Below are positions 1-12,115 of a stretch of 64,000 nt of DNA, one piece after another (position 1 is the first letter of the stretch; every line of letters begins with the position of its first letter). Both the position numbers and the translations under genes were made by a program. The DNA lies in the NCBI GenBank assembly GCA_032164245.1, contig JAVMKO010000150.1:124001-188000 (forward strand), given 5' to 3'. Source of the DNA: Sternotherus odoratus. Its lineage: Eukaryota; Chordata; Testudines; Kinosternidae. The notes beneath the pieces were generated by a model, which was not told where the DNA came from, searched no databases, and saw only the letters and a program-made list of their open reading frames with translations.

Positions 1-634
1 ACAGTCCGAAATCTCCTCTCTTCCCCCTCCAGACTCTCTGCCGCCTAAACTGGAGACCAAATGAGGGGTTGCCCTAGGAGCGCACAGACAGGGTGAGTCG
101 GTCTTCCAGCCCTGGGGAAATGCTGGCGGGAACGTCGTCACCCACGAGGTCCTGACCCCGGCCCGGGTGACTAACAGAAACAATTGCCGACGCCGTCCTC
201 CAACATCCAGCCTTCCTGCCGGGCAGGGCTGGATTGGGGGGATGTGCCCCCTCAGGGGGCTCGCTCCCCGCCCTACTCTCTGGGCTGGGAAGGGGGTTGC
301 CCGCTGGGGTATAAAGCTGGTTCCCATCCTCACTAGAAGCTACCGACACCGGCTGGCTGTGTCTGAGCTGCTGGGAATGGAGCCCGGAAAAATGAGGAAA
401 TTTGATGTCCCCCTCCCAGGGCAAGTGGAGACCCACGGCGTCCCACAGCGGTCCAAGTTCTGGCTTGGCTGGGGGGGCAGGGCCTTAGGAGGAAGATGAG
501 GGGTGGGGCCGCATAGGGCCGGAGCCATATAAGGGGTGGGATCACATGGGGCGGGGTCTCTTTCTCCCCACTCCCGCACACTTTTACGCACAATCTAATT
601 CTGCCCCTCACACTCTAGGTCTCTCTCCCCGCAG
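1..634. other. Intron or upstream sequence of the B30.2 gene
   Basis: No convincing exon is visible here. A pyrimidine-rich tract ending in CAG near position 32 is followed by a short stretch that could encode a few residues resembling the small exon that precedes B30.2 in butyrophilin and TRIM genes. It lacks a clear donor site and is closed by an in-frame stop, so I do not call it. The stretch ends with a good polypyrimidine tract and CAG acceptor just before 635. Confidence 0.4.
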
Positions 635-1301
635 CGAACGTGACCCTGGACCCGAACACGGCCCATCCCGAACTGGTCCTCTCGGCGGACGGGAAAAGTG
701 GGCGATGGGGCCCCATGCGGCAGGACCTGGCCGACACCCCGGAGCGCTTCGACGCCGAGCGCTGCGTGCTGGGGGCGGAGGGGTTCGCCGGGGGGCGCCA
801 TTGCTGGGAGGTGGAGGTGAGGGTGCAGGATGGGGGGCACTGGGCGGTGGGGGTGGCCCGAGAGTCGGTGTGGAGGAAGGGCTGGATCAAGCTGAACTCC
901 GAGGAGGGGATCTGGGCGGTAGAGCGGGGCTGGTGGGGCCAGTTTCGAGCTCTCACCTCCCCGGCCACCCGCCTGCCCCTGGACCGGGTCCCCAGCCCGA
1001 TCCGGGTTTGCCTGGACTGCGACCGGGGGCAGGTAGCGTTTTTTGACGCACTTAGCCAGGCCCCAATCTTCCCTTTCCCGCTGGGCTCCTGCCCGGGGGG
1101 CCAATCCGCCCCTGGCTCTGGGTATGGCAGTCGTGGCTCTGTCTGTGTCCCCTGGGGGACCCCAAAACCGGCCTGCGGTGTCCCAGTCTCTACGACTGCA
1201 GGGGGTTGCTGTCCACCTACCGACTCGCTCCCTGTGGGCTCTGGGACCTCGCTGGCTCCTGGGAGTTGCTGGACTTTGATGCCATGGAGAGCAGGGAGTG
1301 A
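635..1301 (+). CDS. B30.2 (PRY-SPRY) terminal exon of a butyrophilin/TRIM-like gene, frameshifted
   Basis: The exon begins after a polypyrimidine tract and CAG acceptor (631-634). It encodes a typical PRY start (NVTLDPNTAHPELVLS) followed by SPRY signatures: ERFDAERCVLG, GRHCWEVEV, WAVGVARESV, GIWAVERG, and the strand containing RVCLDCDRGQVAFFDA. B30.2 domains of butyrophilins and TRIM proteins are protein- or ligand-binding modules, often in immune receptors or E3 ligases. After a run of six G at 1095-1100 the reading frame is lost. The expected C-terminal strand (RPWLWVWQSWLCLCP) continues in another frame to a stop at 1299-1301. This is either a pseudogene or a homopolymer sequencing error. 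Upstream exons (RING, B-box, coiled coil or Ig domains) lie outside the window, so butyrophilin cannot be told from TRIM. Confidence 0.85.
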
Positions 1302-1925
1302 TGGCAGGAGAGCAGCCCCCCAAGTCTTTCTGTACCCCCTCTGTGTTGCTCTGCTCCGTGGGCCCCGGGCATCTGTAGCTAGCTGTCATCCCTGTCTCTC
1401 TGGCCCTAGGGGACTCCCCTCTAGGGGGGCCAGATGGCGAGTGGGAAAAGTCGGGACGGGGTGGTGGGTCATAGGAGCCTAAGAAAAAGACCCCACAAAT
1501 GGGGACTGTCCCTAAAATCAGGACATCTGGTCCCCCAGCTATCCAGCCCCCTGGTATTTATCTGTCTGACGTCTCAAAGCCCTCCCCCCCCCCCATGTTC
1601 CCTCTGATTTTTGACAGGTTGTGTGTGCAAATGTTTGTGCTTCTGTGCAAAGGTTTGTGCACGGGGTGTTTCGCCATGTGCACGGGGTTTAGGATCTGTG
1701 TGCTCACAGCGGAGGGACTGGGGATGGGCAGTGAGGGCGAGAAAACCGCCGTGGAGAGAAGGCCAGCAGGAAAGAGAAGGGAAGACGAGCGAGATTCGTG
1801 AAACACAGTAATTCCCTCTGTTCATTCCTGCCTTGTCGTGCCACTGTGGTACCCCAAAGAAATCTGTTCCCCAGGAGCTGGGGGAAATGGCCAGTCCCTT
1901 GCCGACTTTCCTGCGATGTCCTGTC

Positions 1926-1931
1926 AATAAA
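1926..1931 (+). promoter_or_regulatory. Poly(A) signal AATAAA
   Basis: A canonical AATAAA lies about 625 bp past the likely stop of the B30.2 exon, at a usual distance for a 3' UTR. It is the plausible 3' end signal of that gene. No experimental support is available. Confidence 0.45.
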
Positions 1932-3737
1932 CCATTGCAAACACATCCCCGCAGCTCGCCCCGTTTCGTGGCCCCATGGCGCTCGCCGGAGGACGGGCGG
2001 CCGGACGCAGTTGAGGGTTTGGTGCTGACTGTCTCCATGTCTGGCACTGTAGATACCCCCGTCTATCAGGACTTGCCCAGAAATTTAACCTCGGCCCCTG
2101 TAGCGGGGTGGTCACCCGCTCCTGCCCAAAGGGTGTAACATAACCGGGGAGCCCCGGCCGGGAAATCCCCCAGGCTGTGGGCTGAGGATAAGGCCCCATA
2201 GGTATGGGGATGCCGGGGGGCAGCCCAAAGGTCAGCGGGAGGCAGACAGTGGGAGGTGGGACGTCCAACCCCCCCGCAGGAGGGCCACCCTCCCAGCGAA
2301 GCGTGACACACCCCATGCTGGCCGCATGGGCTGTAACTCCACTTCACCTGCCATGTGTCCAGTGTGAACGCCTCCAGCCAGGGGTCTGTCCTGCCCTCCC
2401 TCGGTGAGTCTGGCTCCGTGATGGTTCCCCCCCCTCCCCAAAATCACAGCTCCTTACCCCCCCCAAGCCTGCTCAGCTGGACCGCTGCTCTGGACAAAGG
2501 CCCCGCCCGTAGCCTGGCCTCCCTTAAACCGGGGGAGGAATCGCTAACGAAGACACTAATGAGCGGTATTTAGAAAGCCTGTCAACGCACACAGACGGGT
2601 CTTGGGTTTCAGTCCAAGCACCAGCAAACTCTGGCTGCTGCTCCCAAATCTCGGCCCCTCTGTGTTCAAGCAGCAGAAACGTGGACTTTTTAACCCGGAT
2701 TTTTATTCCTGTCCCCCACCCCCACCCCAGAGGTCAAGCTGGTGGGGTGAGCAGCCAGTCTTCGCTCCCCCCTGCAGTTTGTCTGGTGTCTATAGGCCGG
2801 CTTTGGGCGGAGAGGAGACGACAGGGCTTGAGACAGGATCTCTCCCTCCTGGTGTGTTTGCAGAGCAAATATTTCTCTAGTTCCCAAGCAAACCTCTAAC
2901 TGACCTGACCAGGGGGAGACCAAGACGATGAGTGTTGTTAATTCATGCAATGACACACGCCGTTCATAATATGTGAACTGTTTAAACTCCAAGCCCTCTC
3001 TTACAATCCTAACACACACACCTGAGCCCCACGGGTTGCCATCCCTTGTCCCCTGACTGCCCCCTCCCGAGACCCCCCACCCTAACCACCACCCCCTATC
3101 TAAGCCCCTCTGCTCCTTGTCCCTTGACTGCACACTCCCGAGACCCCCCACACTAACTGCCCCCCCAGGACCCTACCCCCTTCTCAACTCCCCCTGTTCC
3201 CTGACTGCCCCGACCCCTATCCACACCCCCACCCTTTGAGACTCCCCCTCACCCTGGGACTCCCATGCCCTATCCAACCTCCCCCTCTGATCTCTGACCT
3301 CTCACTGCCCCCCCTCCAGAATCTCCAGCCCATCCATCAGACCCCCCTCTCCCCTGACTGCCCCTTAACCAACCCCCCCGGCCATGTCCCCCCCCCCTTA
3401 CCAGAGCTGAGGCTCTGGAAGAGCAGGGACGGGCCGGTCAGGACAGGCTGGGGGGGGGAGGTTGCGAATCTGGCCCGCGAGCTGTAGTTTGCCCACCCCT
3501 GCTCTCGCTGAATGCTCCCATTTTCATCTGTTTAATTCTTCCAGCACTGTAGCTTCAGCGGAACAAAGTTACAGAGTGAAGTTGATTTCCTCTCATCTGG
3601 GATTTGTCACGTGGGTATTGGATCCAGCCGACCCAGCCTTAAAATGCCACACAGGCCCCACTAGCAAATGTCTTGACGGGGCTCGAGGAAAAGCAGCCTT
3701 TTAAGCGAAAAAAATCTGCCCGCAAAGTTTGAGGAAT
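1932..3737. other. Intergenic, partly old repeat sequence
   Basis: I see no gene. From about 2990 to 3500 the sequence is a C-rich stretch of CCCT-type text ending in GTAGTTTGCCCACCCCTG. That is the terminal sequence of the hAT-like elements found intact at 13569 and 49990 in this window, so this is probably a truncated member. The remainder is unclassified. Confidence 0.4.
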
Positions 3738-3745
3738 GATTATAT

Positions 3746-4037
3746 CAGGGGTTGGCAACCTATGGCCACGGGTGCCGAAGGCGGGACGCAAGATGATTTT
3801 CAGTGGCCCTCACACTGCCCGGGCCCTGGCCACCGCTCCGGGGGGCTCTGAATTTTAACTGAATTTTAAATGAAGCTTCTTCAACATTTTAAAAGCTAGA
3901 TTTACTTTATATTCAACAATAGTTTAGTTCTCGATTACAGACTTTACAGAAAGAGACCTGCTAAAAAACATGTATGACTGGCACACAAAACCTTCAGGTA
4001 GGGTGAATAAATGAAGACTTGGCAAACCAGACCCCTG
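3746..4037. mobile_element. hAT-type MITE, 292 bp
   Basis: It begins CAGGGGTTGGCAACC and ends with the imperfect complement (GGCAAACCAGACCCCTG). It is flanked by 8-bp duplications GATTATAT (3738-3745) and GATTACAT (4038-4045). An 8-bp duplication with CAGGGG termini is the signature of the hAT superfamily. It is a short relative of the longer element at 45017-46414, sharing the AAATGAAGACT and GGCACACAAAACCTT parts. It has no coding capacity. Confidence 0.8.
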
Positions 4038-4551
4038 GATTACATCAAATAAAAGACTCCCCTGAGACTTTCCCCTGCGAGAAAAAAGCCACAACACCCG
4101 CTCGTGAAAGAAATCTTATTAGCAACCTCCAGCAATTTGCAATCAAGTCTCCAGTGCACCTGATCAGTGGCAGTAATATTGTGTCAGGTCTCAGCCGCGT
4201 TAGGTCTGTATCCACAAAAACAACACGGCGTCCGGTGGCATCTTGGACAGGGTTGGACGTGGCTTCAGGCTCTGGGGAGCAGGATCTGTCTTCCCAGCAT
4301 CCCCCTCAGCCCCCCATCGGAGTTAAGATCCTTGTCCAAGTCTGGCCTGCAAGGCCCCTTGGCAGGGGGGGGGGGGCGTCTCCCTGTGCTGGTCCCTCTG
4401 CCCAGGGTCCCCCCTCGCTTTTCCCAGCTGCTCCCCAGCTCTGGACTGATCCAGCCCGTGCTGCCAGCCCCCTAGGCTGCTTCTCTGCCCCCATCCCAGC
4501 TCTGTCCACTGCAGCTCTGCTCCCAGCGCAGGGCTGCTTCTCTGGTTGCAC

Positions 4552-5192
4552 TCACTGCTGTCCCCTTAACTCTGCCCTGCTCTTAACGCTCCCCTTAACT
4601 CTGCCCAGGAAACTCCAGCACACACCGAGAACAGGACCCCCGCCCCGGCCTCCTGTGTGGATTCGCTGATGTGCCGCGAAGGCTGAGTGCTGAGAGAAGC
4701 TTCTCCCGCACTCGTGGTATTGGTAGGGTCTCTCCGTTGCGTGGTCCTTCTGGTGTTTTATAAGGGCTGAGCGATTCGTGAAGGTTTTCCCGCACTCACC
4801 GCATTCAGAGTATTTCTCTCCTGCCTGGATTCTCTCGTGGGTAATAAGGAACGAGCATCGATGGATGTTTTTCCCACGCTCGGTGGCTGTGTTTCTTCTA
4901 TTTTCCCTGAGGAGACTCTGCTGGCCTGGGGTTCCCTTGACAGCTTTGTGAGTTTCCCAACAATTAATGGTTTTACCCAATTCTTCTTGCTGCTCTGGCC
5001 TCTGTTGATGCCCTTTTCCCTGCTCACAACTCCCTTTGGATCTTGGGGATGATTCCCTGTGTGGTTCCACTAGTTCAGTATCTTCCTCTTCTGGATGTTG
5101 CTCCACAGTCACCATCCCATCACCTGCCGGGACCCAGGGCTCCTCCCCTTGTTCCAGCTGGGAAATCACATCAGGCGTGGGTCCTGGAAACC
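4552..5192 (-). CDS. KRAB-B plus C2H2 zinc-finger exon, probably degenerate
   Basis: On the minus strand a CAG acceptor (5195-5193) opens an exon encoding GFPGPTPDVISQLEQGEEPW, the KRAB B-box style sequence of zinc-finger repressors. A Glu-rich linker (HPEEEDTELVEPHRE, SCEQGKGHQQRPEQQ) follows, typical of reptile KRAB zinc-finger proteins. Near the end are two C2H2 fingers. One (CGECGKTFTNRSALIKHQKDH) is intact. The next (YQYHECGRSFSQHSAFAAHQ) lacks its first cysteine. The frame then leaves finger sequence (HTGGRGGG) and stops at 4552. Family members usually carry many more fingers and bind DNA to recruit TRIM28. With so few fingers and a lost zinc ligand, this is likely a truncated gene or pseudogene. 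Its promoter is probably the one at 8268-8400 on the same strand. Confidence 0.7.
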
Positions 5193-6902
5193 CTGCCCGG
5201 GAAAATCATGGGAATTCATTTTGTCACCCCCCAAAAAAGTGTCATTTTACTGATCAAAATCCCAGGGCAGCCCCCCCCCTCACAGGTCTCAGAGACAGAG
5301 ACACCAACATCCCCCACTGCTGGGGGGCTATCTGACCCCCCACTCCACCACTTCCTCCAAGCCCCCCACCCCTTCCCTGCTGCTTTCTGTCTCTCCAACT
5401 CCTCCTGCCAACACTTCTTGCTGCCCTTCACGGCCCAGAGAGCAGGAGGGGGCAGGGGAAGCGGGGACCAGCTGAGCGTGGGCTGGCGGGGTGCAGGATG
5501 GGGGGGAGCTGGGATAACACTCAACACCATAGGCCTTGGAAAAGCCCCGTTTCAAGGCAATAGGGAATCTAGAAAGGCAGGTGCCGCGGGGGATGGGTGT
5601 GAACATCCCCCAGCACGGGGAAGGCTGGGGGAATTTAGGACCAAGTCCTCTAGAAAAGGAGAAGGGGGATAAAGAAGACTCAGGCCCTGTGACTTTGGGA
5701 GGGACGGACCAAGGAGTTGGGGGCTGCTGCGGATGGGGAGGGAGTGTGTGTGTCTCCAAAAGTCTCGCCGCCAACCACCCACCCACACCCACATGCCAGG
5801 GAAGGGGCCATGCTGCAGCCGGGAGGAACATAAGGACCCAGAGAGAAGAGGAGTGAAAATAATAATCTTTGGGAAATGTCTGTACAACCAAGTGAAAGTG
5901 GAGCGTAATACGGATGGCGTGCCGGCTCCCTATTAAGAGTGATCGTGTGTAAACTGGCTGGGGTTACCCCCCCCGATCCCCAAAAGCTCCCCTCTCCGAT
6001 TTCCCCCTGACTACCACCTCCCCTTAGCCCCATTTCTCCAGACCCCCTTCGATGAGACACTGCAGCTCTATAATATCGATGAACACAGCCCATGGACTGG
6101 GCTACTTGGGGGATCACAGTCGGAAAAATGGCGTTTCGTTTAATAGGGCTGTGACAAAGGTGGGATTTTTTGGAATATTTTTATGACGCCTGCTTGTGCC
6201 TCAGTTTCCCCAATGTGCCGCATTGCTCCCTCATGGGTAGAAAAGAAAAAACCCCAAACCAAACTAATTACCCCTTGTCCTAACGCAGTGGATGTGGAGA
6301 AGAATTGATCACCGTCCCCTTTATAACCATTTTTTATATAGTTGAGGACTATTATCAAGTTGTTTCTCAAGTTTAAACATACCCGGGTCTTTCAACCATT
6401 CCTCGTAGGTCACACATGTGGTAGCTTTGTAGGTGTTTGCTTCTGAATGGATCTGAGTGGGGCAAGACTGCCCTTGTCAAGGTCAGAGAAAGCCATGTTG
6501 GAGAAACCAAGGCAGGAGAGGGCGAGTGCCCTGAACAAGAATTTCAGCTCTGTGGCTAGGACTGGCCATAGCTTAGAGACACTCCACAGAAAGAAAATCC
6601 AAGATGAAGACATATCATGAGAACATGGAGAGGGGTGTGTGGGTCACAGATACAGGCCTGCGTGGCAGGCCAGAGAGGGCTGCTTTGCACAGCGATTGTT
6701 TGGACAGACTGAGACAGATCTGGAGCAGAGAGGTAGATCTGGGAGTATTTGTGGATGAGATTACCCAGAGATCAGATGCAGAGGAAGAGGAGAAGGGGAC
6801 CAAGGACAGTGTAGTGGAAACAGAGCTGAAGTCCCTATATCAGAGGCCTGGGGTGAGAAAATTTGGGGCACCCTTGGGTCTTAATGTCCACCCTTAAAGG
6901 AA

Positions 6903-7395
6903 CATAAGAAAGGTCATACGGGGTCAGACCAAAGGTCCATCCAGCCCAGTATCCTGTCTGCCGACAGTGGCCAATGCCAGGGGCCCCAGAGTGAGTGAAC
7001 GGAACAGGTAAAGATCAAGAGATCTCTCTCCTGCCATCCATCTCCACCCTCTGGCAAACAGAGACTAGGGACACCATTCCTTACTCGTCCTAGCTAGCAG
7101 CCATTAATGGACTTAACCTCCATGAATTGATCCAGTTGTCTTTTTAAACTCTGTTCTAGTTGTGACCTTCACAGCCTCCTCCGGCAAGGAGTTCCACAGG
7201 TTGACTGCGTTGTGTGAAGACATACTTCCTTTAATCTGTTTGAAACCTGCTGCCACTTAATTTCAGTCGGTGATCCCCTAGGTCTTGTGCGATGAGAAGG
7301 AGTAAACAACACTTCCTTATTGATGGTCTCCCCACCCGTCGTGATTTCATAGATTTCTATCACCTCTGTCTCTGTGCCAAGCTCAAAGGTCCCAG
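6903..7395. mobile_element. CR1-type LINE fragment
   Basis: The text around GGTCAGACCAAAGGTCCATC and CCAGTATCCTGTCTGCCGAC, followed by a stretch containing GCAAGGAGTTCCACAGGTTG, is the widespread reptilian CR1-derived repeat. A shorter copy of its beginning occurs at about 39797-39880. I recognise it from memory of the family. Orientation is not assigned with confidence. Confidence 0.6.
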
Positions 7396-7552
7396 TTGTG
7401 ATGTGGCGCTTCTATACTTTATGGACATGTGCCTAGGATGTGACTGAACATGCCTCATGCGAAAGCTCTGTGCTGAGGTTTGATGATTTGACTGGATTTC
7501 AAAGGACTGTCCAACACATCAACAGTTCCCCCCACAGCCACCGTTCACAGCT

Positions 7553-8060
7553 CAACCCCCCGCATCCTCCTGGCCTTCCCCCCACAACTCCAGCTTCTCC
7601 CCCCGCCCGACACCCCCCTCCCCCCTCACCACAGGGGACACCCCCTGCCTGACACCCTCCCTCCTCACCACAGGGGACCCCCCCAACACCCCTTCCCCCC
7701 ACACCACAGGGACCCCCCCAACACCCCCCTCCCCCCGCATCCTCCTGGCCTTCCCCCCACAACTCCAGCTTCTCCCCCCGCCCGACACCCCCCTCCCCCC
7801 ACACCACAGGGAACCCCCCAACACCCCCCGCCCCACAGGGGACCCCCCAACACCCCCTCCCCCCACACCACAGGGGACCCCCCAACACCACCTCCCCCCA
7901 CACCACAGGGGACACCCCCTGCCGGACACCCTCCCTCCTCCCCACAGGGACCCCCCCCAACACCCCCCTCCCCCTGCCCCACAGGGAACCCCCCAACACC
8001 CCCCTCCCCACAGGGAACCCCCCAACGCCCCCTCCCCCCACCCCCCAGGGGACCCCCCGC
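7553..8060. repeat. C-rich minisatellite
   Basis: Tandem, imperfect units of the type CACAGGGGACCCCCCAACAC alternate with C tracts. A longer block beginning GCATCCTCCTGGCC is repeated at about 7561 and 7738. The long minus-strand reading frames through it are low-complexity artefacts. It lies within the probable intron, next to the promoter. Confidence 0.8.
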
Positions 8061-8267
8061 CCCAGTCTCTGCCCCCCCATCCCCGCGGGGCCGGATCCAC
8101 TGGGGCTGGGGCAGCTCCGAGGCTTCTCCCCGGTTCGCGGGGCCGAGAGTCACTTTCCCGCCCCCCCCCCCCCCCGGGTCTCTCACTCGCTGGTGCGGCC
8201 GGGCGCGGAGGGGTTAATAACGGTCTTTTCCCCAGCACAGATCAGGGAAGCCGCGGGGAACCGTTAC

Positions 8268-8420
8268 CTGTACCGCGTGCTACTGGAGCATGCGCAGTGA
8301 TACTGGAGCCTCCCGCGCTGGGCTGGAGAAGGCGGAAGCGCCCCCGGGGCAGGCTGGGAGATGTAGTCCCTGACTCTCCCGGGACCGGAAGTGACGTTGA
8401 GCGGGGGGTGGGGAGCGAGG
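8268..8420 (-). promoter_or_regulatory. Zinc-finger gene promoter and non-coding exon 1 (copy A)
   Basis: On the minus strand there is a CRE-like TGACGT overlapping an ETS site (CACTTCCGG; plus-strand 8385-8397). Then comes a ZNF143/STAF-type motif ACTACATCTCCCAGCCTGCC (8348-8367), and finally a consensus donor CAG|GTAACG with the exon ending at 8268. It is embedded in a CpG-rich island. Homologous promoter/exon copies occur at 19158 (minus) and 30640 (plus). The downstream minus-strand neighbour is the KRAB/zinc-finger exon, which fits a single transcription unit. The motif identities come from known vertebrate promoter elements; activity is inferred. Confidence 0.6.
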
Positions 8421-8640
8421 AGCCGGGCGCGCGGGGCCGTTGGAGCCTCCAGGTAGCGGCGCGAGCCCGGGGGGCGGGGCTGGGGGCGGGGCGGTGACTC
8501 CGCCCCAGTGTCCGGGGGACCCGGCATCTCGCAGCGCCGGGATCTGCTCCCGGGGGGGCCCCGCCCGCGGGGGGGGGTCGGAGACCAACGACCCCCCCCG
8601 CCCAGCCCGGCTCTACCCTGGGGGGGGGGAGGGGACCAGA

Positions 8641-9715
8641 CCCCGGGGTCCCTGCGTGGGGCGGGGCGGGGGGAGAGCGGGTGACCCCAGAGGGGCGGGG
8701 GAGGGGGGGGAGAGCGGGTGACCCCAGAGGGGCGGGGGGGGAGGAGAGCGGGTGACCCCCGAGGGGCGGGGGGGGGGAGGAGAGCGGGTGACCCCCGAGG
8801 GGCGGGGGGGGGAGGAGAGCGGGTGACCCCCGAGGGGCGGGGGGAGGAGGGCGGGTGACCCCCGAGGGGCGGAGGGGGGAGGAGAGCGGGTGACCCCCGA
8901 GGGGCGGGGGGGGGAGGAGAGCGGGTGACCCCCGAGGGGCGGGGGAGGAGGGAGGAGGGCGGGTGACCCCCGAGGGGTGGGGGGAAGAGAGCGGGTGACC
9001 CCCGGGGGGAGGAGGGAGGAGAGCGGGTGACCCCCCGAGGGGCGGGGGGGGGGAGAGCGGGTGACCCCTGAGGGGCGGGAGGGGGGAGGGGAGCGGGTGA
9101 CCCCCGGGGGGAGGGGGGAGGAGAGCGGGTGACCCCCGAGGGGCGGGAGGGGGGAGGAGAGCGGGTGACCCCCGAGGGGCGGGGGAGGAGGGAGGAGGGC
9201 GGGTGACCCCCGAGGGGCGGGGGGTGGGGGGAGGAGAGCGGGTGACCCCCGGGGGGAGGGGGGAGGAGAGCGGGTGACCCCCGAGGGGTGGGGGGAGGAG
9301 AGCGGGTGACCCCCGAGGGGCGGGAGGGGGGGAGGAGAGCGGGTGACCCCCGAGGGGCGGGGGGGGGGAGGAGAGCGGGTGACCCCCGAGGGGCGGGAGG
9401 GGGGGAGGAGAGCGGGTGACCCCCGAGGGGCGGGAGGGGGGAGGAGAGCGGGTGACCCCCGAGGGGCGGGGGAGGAGGGAGGAGGGCGGGTGACCCCCGA
9501 GGGGCGGGGGGTGGGGGGAGGAGAGCGGGTGACCCCCGGGGGGAGGGGGGAGGAGAGCGGGTGACCCCCGAGGGGTGGGGGGAGGAGAGCGGGTGACCCC
9601 CGAGGGGCGGGAGGGGGGGAGGAGAGCGGGTGACCCCCGAGGGGCGGGGGGGGAGGAGAGCGGGTGACCCCCGAGGGGCGGGGGGGAGAGCAGGTGACCC
9701 CCGAGGGGCGGGGGG
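8641..9715. repeat. GC-box minisatellite beside the promoter
   Basis: About 28-30 imperfect tandem units of roughly 36 bp, each built on GAGAGCGGGTGACCCC followed by GAGGGGCGGGG. Each unit carries a near-palindromic GGGTGACCCC and a GGGGCGGGG box of the type bound by Sp1/KLF proteins, with long G tracts that could form quadruplexes. Higher-order units repeat (for example 9121-9300 against 9421-9600). The 547-codon minus-strand open frame across it is a low-complexity artefact. Confidence 0.9.
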
Positions 9716-11350
9716 TGAATCAGGGCTGGGGGAGGAGGGGGGGTTAAGCCCAGGAGTGAGGTGCTGGCAGAAGGTGTCAGAGCAAAATCCAGCACAGCAG
9801 GTAGCAGGGACCCCGTGGGAGGGAGACGGGGGGGGGGGCGGTTATTTCCCTCCCCCCCCCCTCCCCAGACAGCACCTCTCCCCATTGGCTTCCCAGGGCT
9901 GGGTTCTTAAAGGCACAGGCCTCAATTCATCTCTTCTGTCTCTGGTCTAACCTACTGAGGCTCTGTCTACACTACCCAGTTGAAAGCGCTGTCATGGTGC
10001 CAGTGCTCTTGATAATCGACCTCGACCAGGGGATTAGTTCTGAGCACTGGGAGCCTGTCCACACTGGGGCTTCAAAGTGCTCAAACTTGCTGTGCTCGGA
10101 CGGAGGGATTTTTCACACCCCTGAGCCAGCAAGTTAGAGCGATTTAACTTGCCAGTGTAGATAATCCCTGAGACTTAATTCAGTCAAACATTTTACACAG
10201 ATCCCCTCAGAAATAAATTTTCCCTTATCACTTTATCTGAATGCACAGAGTCTCTGAGCAGTTTCCCAAATCTGCTGCTGAGATACCCTGGATTTTTAAT
10301 TCTAATTTTTTCTTCTCATTTTTTGCGCAGATGTTTATTCTCTTGGATGATCTGACTTCCACTCTGACTGAATTTCTGGTCTTTTGTCAATCCACCAATG
10401 AGAGGCAGGGTCTGCACCCCTGATTAACTTGACTAATAGCCACGGTATTTATCCTGAGCGACTGATCTAATTCTTTGTTCAATCCAGTGCATGCTCCTAT
10501 ACTATTTGCAGATCAGCAAACATGCATGTGGAGTGTGGCACCCGTCCCTACTGGACCCCAGTGTCCTTTACCTTCGGGTGCTGCCCCTGAATTAACCCCT
10601 TATTCTGGGTTCTCCCTCCCAGCATAACTCCCCAGCCCTCTAAACCCCCCCTGCCTCAGTGGCTACGGCCAGTCATCATCCAGCCCCCGCTCACTGGGGC
10701 AGTCTGCAGTCTGTCATGGCCACTCATCATTGGTAAGGGGTTAGGACCTGCTGCCTTTGCCTATCCCTGGGTGGCCCCTCTGCTGCCCCAGTAACATTTC
10801 ATCGGCCTTCACAAGGCCTGCAGCCTGGGGGGTTAACAGGATGGAGCTGCCCAGCTCCCCTTGACCTTCCCCAGCGCTGCTCCACTTCAGGTACCTGGCT
10901 CCCCTTCCCACTCACTCCAGGGCTAGAGTGAGACTCCTCCAGCTCTGGCCCTCCACCCTCTTATGAGGGAAAGCTGGGCCCTAATTGGGGGGGTGGGATT
11001 TGTGCACCATCCAGAAACACATGCAAGGAAAGGGGGGGACAAAGACTGGGGCTCGGCGGGAGTTCCCCTGTGGTGTGGGGGGAGGGGGAGGTGTCAGGGA
11101 ATGGAGAAGAGAGAGTTTCAGGGGAGTGAGGAGGGGCTCTCATTAGCTGCTTTCCCCAGAGAGCTAAAGGAGGGAAAGCTGCTCAAACGCCCTGTTCCTC
11201 TCTGCTCAGGATATTGGGGTTCAGGTTCCTGTGTCAGATCCTGCAGCCTCCATTGTAATCAGGGACACCAGGCTTAGCTGCTTCTGCTACCCCAGTGGAA
11301 AATCTGTGCTGGGAAGTGACCTTAATTAAAGTGTCTTCTCTGCCTGGCTT
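9716..11350. other. Intergenic with a probable MITE
   Basis: At about 9958-10175 there is a short inverted-terminal element bounded by CTCTGTCTACACT and AGTGTAGATAATCCC, a MITE type whose ends (GTCTACACT) recur elsewhere in the window. I see no gene in the rest. Old repeat sequence is likely but not classified. Confidence 0.45.
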
Positions 11351-11995
<645 letters not shown>

Positions 11996-12115
11996 AAGAT
12001 GCTGGTGGCCTCCCCCATTGTGAGGAAGCTTCCACCAACCTGCTCTGTGTTCGCCGTGCGGGGAGAGCAGCGTTCCACGGCAGTGATTTGCTCCTTGCTG
12101 CATGTCACATGTCGA

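Larger units (their letters stand above)
5193..8267 (-). other. Probable intron region of the zinc-finger gene, repeat-rich
   Basis: This stretch separates the zinc-finger exon from its probable first exon. I looked for a KRAB A-box exon and did not recognise one. It holds a CR1 fragment (6903-7395) and a CT-rich tandem repeat (7553-8060), described separately. The sequence from about 5940 to 6900 looks like decayed repeat DNA with no reading frame I can identify. Confidence 0.4.

Noticed and set aside
6604..6897. 97-codon plus-strand frame
   Set aside because: No recognised domain, surrounded by decayed repeat DNA, and no splice or duplicate support.
7499..8238. Long minus-strand Gly/Val-rich frames
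   Set aside because: Products of the C-rich tandem repeat; several frames are open at once.
5193..8267. KRAB A-box exon
   Set aside because: Expected between the promoter and the zinc-finger exon, but no convincing match was found by reading both strands.
8242..9885. 547-codon minus-strand open frame
   Set aside because: It lies across a GC-rich minisatellite. Its protein is pure Pro/Gly/Ser/Leu repeat and has no start or splice context.
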